From positions 177,709-241,708 of the forward strand of contig JAUJYZ010000731.1 of NCBI GenBank assembly GCA_033675265.1: a stretch of 64,000 nt of DNA. Reading direction: 5' to 3'. The notes beneath the pieces are model-generated. The model saw only the letters and a list, made by a program, of their open reading frames with translations, made no database searches and was not told the origin of the DNA. Below, piece by piece: positions 56,401-64,000 of the stretch. Numbering within the stretch: the first letter of the stretch is position 1; each line of letters begins with the position of its first letter. Position numbers and translations under genes: made by a program. Origin of the DNA: Actinostola sp. cb2023. Taxonomy: Eukaryota > Cnidaria > Anthozoa > Actiniaria > Actinostolidae.

Positions 56401-59400
56401 AAGTTTGCTTAAGTCATTTTCGCGAAATTTATAATGCTCTCATTAATCCATTTCATATTCAAGGATACTATCGCCGAAAATTGAAGCTTGCCGAAAATCG
56501 GCGCAAATTAAATTACTCGAAAAAATTATAGTATGACTTTAGGAGCTTTACCACGTTGAAAAAAAGGAATACAGTTCCAAGGACCCCCTCAAATCTTGCA
56601 ATCCCCTGTGCTTCATGTGCTGAAGGACCGGTGTGACCGTGTACGAATATAAAAAACGTTCAGTATCGTATGTCCAACCCGTTTCTTCAACTCAAGTTAG
56701 ACAATTAGTATGGGACGCGTGGCGTAGTAGATAAAGTGTTTATTTTACTTTTGCCTCATTTCAACTCTGTTCTTGTCAGCCACTAAATATGTTTAGCTTT
56801 TTATGACTTTTTACAGGCATTGGCGGAGCCCCCATAATTATTTCATTTGTAATTCATCAAAGTTGCGAATGGAATCAAACGGTCGCGGATTAGCTCCAAA
56901 AAAACTGGCCGCCCACAGGACCAGGCCCTTTGTGAGAGAGAACTTCGCAAAAGAACAGATCTAAGTCGTGAAAAACAAACACACGCTCAACTCCACAGGT
57001 CTTGGTACGAATCAGCTGTAGTCAAAGCACCCTAATGCAACAAAGTGCGCCAGTGACACTCTAAGGACCCTACAAACGTACCGCCACCGCTAGACGAAAC
57101 TTACCCTCATGGTTACCATTCACGACTATCGAAGGGTATCAAGAAATGCCCTTAAGAGTACGCCCAACAAATTACAGGATGTTAGAGCAGAAAGCATTAG
57201 GACTCTTCCTCCCAACAAACGTTTTTTTTTTTTTTCTGTGAGACGTTAGTATGCAAACGTATCTAACAACCTGTGTAGCCCTAGAAATTGATAAGGACAG
57301 TGTTCACATACCCAGTAGGCGTCAATAGAGGATAAGACGCGCATGTAATAAAAAGAAGCTGTTGGCAAACACAGTTGATCTTAAGACAAGCGAAATTGCA
57401 TTCAGAAAGTGTAGACAGCAGATCGCGAGCAGTTCCCAGGAGAGAACCGGTTGCGAAAAATCGCACTCAAGAAGCAGGACTTCCTAAGCCTATACTTGAA
57501 ACAAAAACATATGATCCACATGCAACCAAAAACTAGCTCTTTGGTGTATGTGTTTCCCGACTTGCCTCATGCGAAGCAGACGACGACCCGGGATTTTAAA
57601 TAGTGAAGGGTTTTCTGACGAATGACTGTATAACGGATAGTTCCTAACAGAATACCCCTATCCAATCAGCTGAAAGCGTTCGTGCGTACCTGTCCTGATG
57701 ATCCAGGAAAAAATATCCTGGTGCAATCCGTTAATAAGGATAAACTAGATAACGTACGAACGACGCTACGTTCAACATCCGAGAGCCAGAGCCATTTGTG
57801 GGAACTAGGACCAATCAGGATGGAGGAGTTGTGATCATTTCTTACTACGTACTCAAGGAGACAAGCCGTGTTGTCTTGATATCAGGATGTTTGGGACACC
57901 TTCTATTGGTTTGATTGAGAACCAAATAGCCAAAGCTGATGCCGCTTTGCTCCCCTAAACTGAGCTATGTGGTATCTACTTACCCAGGGGGTTTGAACTT
58001 GACATTGAGTTACAACTACAATTACATACGATCGCGCACTTTATTACCTGCGGCAACTTTGTTGCTATGTTTTCGTCGTTGCTTACGCTAGTCTTGCTAG
58101 TAGTTAGTTGGTTATCGTTGTTGTTGTTTGTAAATGTATGCAGAAAGTAAATTAAAGCTATTCTCTTTCGAGTATCACACCACATCTAAACGTCGACCCA
58201 ATGAGTCTGTGTCTCGACTCGATGTAGATAGTGTCTAGAAAACAAGCCCTCTTAACTGCCGACGGAAACCAAGAATAATTAACAACCAACGACATATCAA
58301 ATTCTGGACTTGCGAATCACTAAATGATGCGGTGCCAGAGCGCAGTCACGATAGTATAAAGTAATAGCACTGCATAAGCTCCCCCCCCGCGTCGGTTTGA
58401 GCGATTTCAGCACTGATTTAGGAATATTCCATCTTCTTACGCACGGCCGAAATGCGTATAATACTCGAGGACTAGTGATGAACTAATAACTAGACTAGGT
58501 GCTATTATGGGCGCCGCCCCAACTTCCGTAATCCAGGCACACCACGTTATTGACTGGATCACTTTCAATAACTGAGCAACTGTTATGTTGTTATTATAAA
58601 TGGAGCTTTTGGTACATAACCTTTAACAGATAATTTATTTGGATAAACAGACACAGTTGATAGACCTGCATGGTATCAATTGCCTTCAACATAGCAGAGG
58701 GGAGCCCTGTCAAGGCTATTATCATCTCACAACCACTGAGAACATACAAGCCTGCAGGCTACCGAGACCAAAGGAAGGCCCACTGGAGATCCCAATACTA
58801 TATGGACGGTAGCTGCCCTGCAGTCTACAACTGACCTAGCTCTTGAGTGTGTTTCAAACGGTTTTTCCATAGAGGCACCGTTTTCAAGCCTGTTGTTTTA
58901 TGCTTGCCAATAACGGCCCCGCGAAGGAATTTATAAAAGAACTGTCGGATATATGGATCAAGACAATCAGGAAAAATACGCGATGTATTGTGACACTATC
59001 CCTAATTCGGCTCGCAAATTCACGCTCAAGTGCGCCCTGGCGACGTACTCCCCTATATTTACTCACCCAAGATTACCAGTACCGCACTGAAATGAGCGAT
59101 TGAAGCTGAGTGCCCTTCCGGCACCATCATCTACAACACTTGGATATATTTCACTAGCCTCTCCTTGAAACGAACACAATTTAAATTAACAGGACCGTCT
59201 GTCCTGAGAGATGTTCTTTCAGACGGCAAGCTATCATTTTATAGGTGCGAACGATAAGCGCCATAAAGATCGAACGTCGCTAGCGTAATTCCTGCCTCTT
59301 CTTCTGGACTTCGTGGGCCACTTATAGTCAGTTAAGTGTGCCAAACAGCCAGACGAAAAACAGGCAGAATGAGCTAAGCCCTTAGGCGTCCTTCACAAAA

Positions 59401-62400
59401 AGGATTCTAAGCCTGGATTCGAAAAGGTAGGTTCCCTAAGGGCCTATGTCAAGTGATATCACAACATGACACAAACGACGTTGTGCGGCAGAGCGAGTGA
59501 AAACTGCAGCTTAGCCACTAATACTGCTGTCACTTACTAGACCGTAAAATGCTGGCGCCCTTGATTAACTTGTGGATGCGCAAAATCTTAATCTGACGTT
59601 GCACAAAATAAGGGCCTTCTCTGAATTTACCTCATAACTATTAGGGTATCAATGATCGACTGTCGGTAAGACGCACCTTTTACGTGAAAAACAGTATCAC
59701 TTCGACATAGGAGAGGAACGTTAATTTTAAGCGCAATATTCCCCCCCCCCCCCATGCCTCGCATTTGCTCCGTGTTCAGTATTCACTCATCGTGGATCTG
59801 AAAGGTGAAACGAAACAAGAGCAAGCACTCTTCCGCCCAAAAGAAACTGAAAATGTCACTAGTTTTGCTCGCTCGATTTATGAAAAGGCTTAATTAAGTT
59901 TAAGCGCAACCGGCTACCTATGATTAAAATCGTTCAAATATGCTGAACGCCTTCAGAACAATGTTACGGGAATACCGACTGTTTCGATTTATAGGATTAG
60001 TTAGTTATGCAAATTAAGACGAAAATCGAATGTCAGAAATTAGAACACAAAACCAATACAGTAACTCAAAAACCATATAGATGTGAGCCGAATACATTCA
60101 GCTTAGCTATCAAGCGTCTGAATTGCATTGTCCATTGAAGTAGGGAAATACATTAACAACCCTTGATGACCTAACTGCCATGGGATTTTTGTTCTGCTAG
60201 CTTATGCTATAAGCCTACCAGTGCATCACATTAAGGCCATTGCTTAGTTATCAGAACAACACCTAAGCATGCATGTCTTTATTATTAGATATATTTATAT
60301 TAATAAATGGATTTATAAATGCAAAAACGTGATGCCACTCATGAGGATCTGATTTTGATTGGAATTTGATCGATCGATTCCATGCATGAAAATCTGAAGT
60401 TTGTACGACGTGCTTCAGATATGACATTCAGTGATACGGATCGATTGATCAAGCCGACGGACCAGTAGACCCGCGGAGCGATCTTTAGAGTGCTTTGATT
60501 TTTGAGAGTGTTTTGCCTTGATCTCCTGCTCGCTGAGACCTTCAACATGTTATGTGCCAGATACAATGCCAAAAAAGTACTCATAGGCGAAGCAGTGAGT
60601 GTCTACGATCATAGCCAACAAGACTCACACCGAGCGTTTGGGACTGCGTGTGTACCGGTCAAGCCTACGAGTAGTGTCAAACGGACCCTTATACAACACC
60701 TACACCAATAATAACCAATTCAAGCAGTAGCCAAATCATCATGTATAGGATCGAGTGTCGCAATCAGCATAACAAGGCCAGACCATTATTGAATCTGAGC
60801 CAATTATAGTCGATAAATATAAATTAAAAATAATTCGTATTGCGCCTGCCGTCCATCTTTATGAATGAGACTGACTGTCCTAAGCATTCTCCTGATCACC
60901 CCATGAAGTCCCGTCGTTCATTCTGAGTTTGTCCGCTGGTCTCTAACAGGCCCCGAAACCTAGCTGCCTGCCGTAGTCTGTCACATATTCTGACGACCAA
61001 GTCGTCATGAGCGCTCTACGCTCATACTAAAGCACCGCCTGACTGAGCGCTGGATGGTAACTGGGGAAGATGTCTACTAGAGCGACCGCTTGCAGATGTA
61101 CCGTTCGGTTCTAGAAATTATTCAAACCGCAAACACAAGTACAAAATGTTTGCTAACATTTATTCTTCGTGTAGCGTTTAGTGTAAAAATCCTACGACGC
61201 TTCATCACCGTACCGTCTTAACTTAACTGGCTCGGATTCGCGGTAAAAGGCCATGCCGACTGATAAATCATAGTTACTAATAAAATCATTGCATACGATG
61301 TAAGCCTTCCTGATGTACTTCCGCTTGGTTCTAAAATTGATCTTCCAAATCTTGAATCTATAAAAATATATCCTTTCGAATACTCAAAGCTGAGCTACGA
61401 ATCGATTGCTGTCTGCTACGCCGTTAACTTATACTTTTATCAAATATTAATGTATTTGTATAGATCACACCTTTGACGAATTCAGAGAGTCAATTATGTC
61501 TACACAGTCCACTACTACATTTCCATAAGCGTCGATAATTCAATAACGGAATAACCATCTGTATGAAAAATACAAACCAGTCGCCTGCATCTCCTTCCGT
61601 TCGCCTGCCAACGCTTATCCGAATCTTTGATATCGATTCTCGAAGAAAACAATCAAATACGATTCAGTCTATTGTTGATTTCATCAGCCCAATGAAATTC
61701 GCTCTTTAAAATATTCAGGGATTACTCCCCAGATGCAGCGCCACACAACCAAAGGACCGAGCGCGGCCTCTATGGGCTCCTAATCGCGCAGGAAATGAGG
61801 TTACTGTGGGGGACGCATGGAATTGCGTGGAGTGGTTGTCCATATTTGAAAATAGCGCGCAGAAGAGAGCGGCCCTGGGGACTGAGGTGGAGTTGCGAAA
61901 CTTATCACGACTGATTCGCCTCGATAATCGTGTGGAAAACACAGGGAGCCCCCCTAACATAATACTATAGTTCGCGCGCCACCTAACTACCACAGGGAAT
62001 AACCCCAAATGTCATAGAAAGACGCGCGCATATCGAACTATATCTTAAATTTGTTATAATTTATAGAAATAGTATGTGGCTTCTGCCTCTCGTCAGCCGT
62101 CGCCATGATGTCTTTGCTAACTTAGTTCTGGTCGAGTCTTTTTTCTAGTAGGGACAAAATAAGCCAAGATAAAAAGGATAACAAAAAGTTTCACAAGAGC
62201 GTTATTCATGTATTGGAAAAAGTTTGAGCTGTGTAATTGTTTTCCGAATGTTAATACACGCTGTCGAAAGGTTTACATCGCTAATGAAACAAAACGTGCC
62301 GTTCCCCAAGTGTTAGAAAGAAAGCAAACATCGACAAGTATACACACCACATAGCGACCGCAAAAGCATAAAAAATAGGCGTTATTTCACCCTAATCAAG

Positions 62401-64000
62401 ATGAGTGCAGTCCATTTATGTCACGTGAAGATAATACTATAATACTACAATAATGCTACGAAAAATGAAGTGGGTATGTCGCCTATTGTCGTCTATTGTG
62501 TTCATCAGCTGCTACTTTAGTAGACTAATTTTAGTTAAGTACATGTTCACGGACATAAATCGGAAGACTGCACTAATATGTAAAGGTACCTGAACGGCGA
62601 AAATCACCGCATGTCTGGCAATTAATCTTAATCGCGCCGGCGATTTCTTAGTCTTTCTGTTTCTTTAAGGCCTTGCTATTAAGCACCTTCTGGTCCGTTT
62701 TTCTAACATGACACAAGCTAAGTATACTTATTGTGCTTGCGTACTCTAGGTTGCAAACGTATGCCTTTTTTGCCTATGATACATCTCATATACACTTCTT
62801 TTTCAATATAACCGTATATTTTCGATGGTTTATTGAAAACCATTTTTTTAGACATTTATTAATTTTCCCCAACACTCGTAGTATTAATTGGTACAAAAAA
62901 AAAATAGAGGCAAGAAGATATTGCGAAAGATTCGAGAATTGTGGATTAAAGAAATCAAAAAATAATGATTTATTTATTTACATAAGCGCTATTTCCGGAG
63001 TAGATCGCAAGTAAAGCGCTTTTAACAATAGGTAATATATAATAGGCGTCTCACTGGCAGACCCAGTCCACTACCTGCCCGTAGATATACCGTCGTTAGT
63101 GCTAATTTTAATTATCCCACTATTGCATTAATTTTTTTATAAAACTTTCCTGTTTAATATTGGTGAACCTGTCTCAAGAGGTCAATTTCCAACACAAACG
63201 CCCATAGGTAGAAGTGTCGCCGCCCGTTGAGTAAGATAAGAAAAAGTAATTGATCGCCACTCAAATAGCAAAGAGGAAAGAGCGTGGAAAAACGTTTTTT
63301 AGCCGAAACACTAATCGCAAGAAAAATAAGCGCCATACTAAAGGAACAAAAAAAGCCGCCATCGCCAACCCATAGAAATAAGTCAGAATCAAAAGCCCGA
63401 GATCGGAAGAGTATTCATCTGATACCGAGTTAAAGTCGTTGGAAAATAGCCACAAATGTTTTCCAGGTTCAGATCTGAGTTTTATTACGCATTTATAGTA
63501 TTATGGCATTATTATTATTATTATCTATTATCTATATATTCATTATTATATTATTATTCAAATTATTATTTCAATTTATTCTCTTATTAATTATTATTAT
63601 TCAAAAGGTCGCCCGTCGCATTGCCCCAGCAACAAATGAAATCGAATGATTGGAATATTCGACGTTTAAACTTAAATCACGTCGATTCTCTAGTTTTACC
63701 GCAGATCGTGGCGCTTAGATTGCATTCTCCTAAGATCGCTCGTTTTCGTCCTTAATTAGCATGCACACGGTTACTGTGGTTTAGACAGACATAAGATCGA
63801 CAAGGATGAGCGAACTCAGTCGCGACTACCGTTACGACTTATGGAATACACAGTCTTACTCGGTTCGTGCTACATGTGCCCGCGATACCTAGCTAGCGCA
63901 GCAAATCGGCACCCACAACTAGTAACCAAGCGCTGGTGGAAAACCAAGACTTACTCGGGAGAGGACGGAAAGGGGCAAAAATGAAGAAAGTCGGACAACT
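56401..64000. other. 7.6 kb without recognisable genes or window-typical repeats
   Basis: The longest ATG-initiated ORF is 97 codons and none resembles a family. No copies of the MITE families, minisatellites or hairpins that crowd the rest of the window are seen. Homopolymer runs occur at 57222-57235 (T), 58381-58388 (C) and 59742-59753 (C). An ATT-rich microsatellite lies at about 63505-63600. The twelve bases agatcggaagag at 63400-63411 equal the start of a common sequencing adapter, possibly by chance. Confidence 0.5.

Noticed and set aside
56706..56790. tRNA- or SINE-like start (gggacgcgtggcgtagtaga)
   Set aside because: No B box or cloverleaf can be completed.
56870..57040. Open stretch reading KKTGRPQDQALCERELRKRTD
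   Set aside because: About 60 codons without ATG or splice support; within expectation for random sequence.
61715..62008. 97-codon minus-strand ORF
   Set aside because: No recognisable motif, and no neighbouring exons or splice sites.
63400..63411. Sequencing adapter remnant
   Set aside because: Only 12 bases match and the following bases do not continue either common adapter; chance is plausible. Kept only as a note on the odd end region.

Overview
This is an intron-rich metazoan nuclear window. Its spliced genes resemble animal orthologues, and the many small hairpin elements, TIR elements and captured-exon repeats look like those of an anthozoan cnidarian (stony coral or sea anemone). 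That placement is inference from style and recall, not from a marker gene.

Layout. 1-1.65 kb: the last four exons (+) of a CLC-type chloride/proton exchanger (CLCN3/4/5 group) with its terminal CBS domain. 1.65-10.2 kb: intergenic DNA full of foldback elements, including a TIR element with a captured zinc-binding exon, a degenerate protease-like ORF, and a 2-kb insertion flanked by ATCGAT-rich arrays whose empty site can be read near 21.5 kb. 10.24-16.36 kb and 22.93-29.03 kb: a tandem segmental duplication. Each copy holds a two-exon AMP-binding (acyl-CoA synthetase-like) gene, a 33-bp minisatellite upstream and a 56-57-bp minisatellite in the intron. Between the copies lie nested repeats and a palindrome of about 518 bp.

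29.84-39.76 kb: a complete 13-exon ETFDH gene (+), with one GC-AG intron and a homopyrimidine minisatellite of about 1.7 kb in its last intron. 40.57-51.32 kb: a complete 19-exon CWF19L2 gene (-), tail-to-tail with ETFDH. 51.42 kb onward: POT1 (+), head-to-head with CWF19L2, with only 96 bp between the start codons. Its first OB-fold exon runs into a G-rich minisatellite that repeats the exon-1 splice donor and is split by a LINE fragment. A short second exon lies at 54.3 kb and then the reading frame breaks. 54.4-64 kb: no recognisable gene, and from about 56.4 kb none of the repeat families seen elsewhere.

The genes are unrelated in pathway: organellar ion exchange, acyl activation, mitochondrial electron transfer, RNA lariat/splicing factor, telomere protection. 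The spliced reading frames of ETFDH (613 codons) and CWF19L2 (908 codons) close exactly across all introns, so those models are strong. Most observations of interest concern repeats that interact with genes: a minisatellite seeded at a splice donor, a tandem gene duplication with patchy divergence, and datable insertions with empty-site controls.
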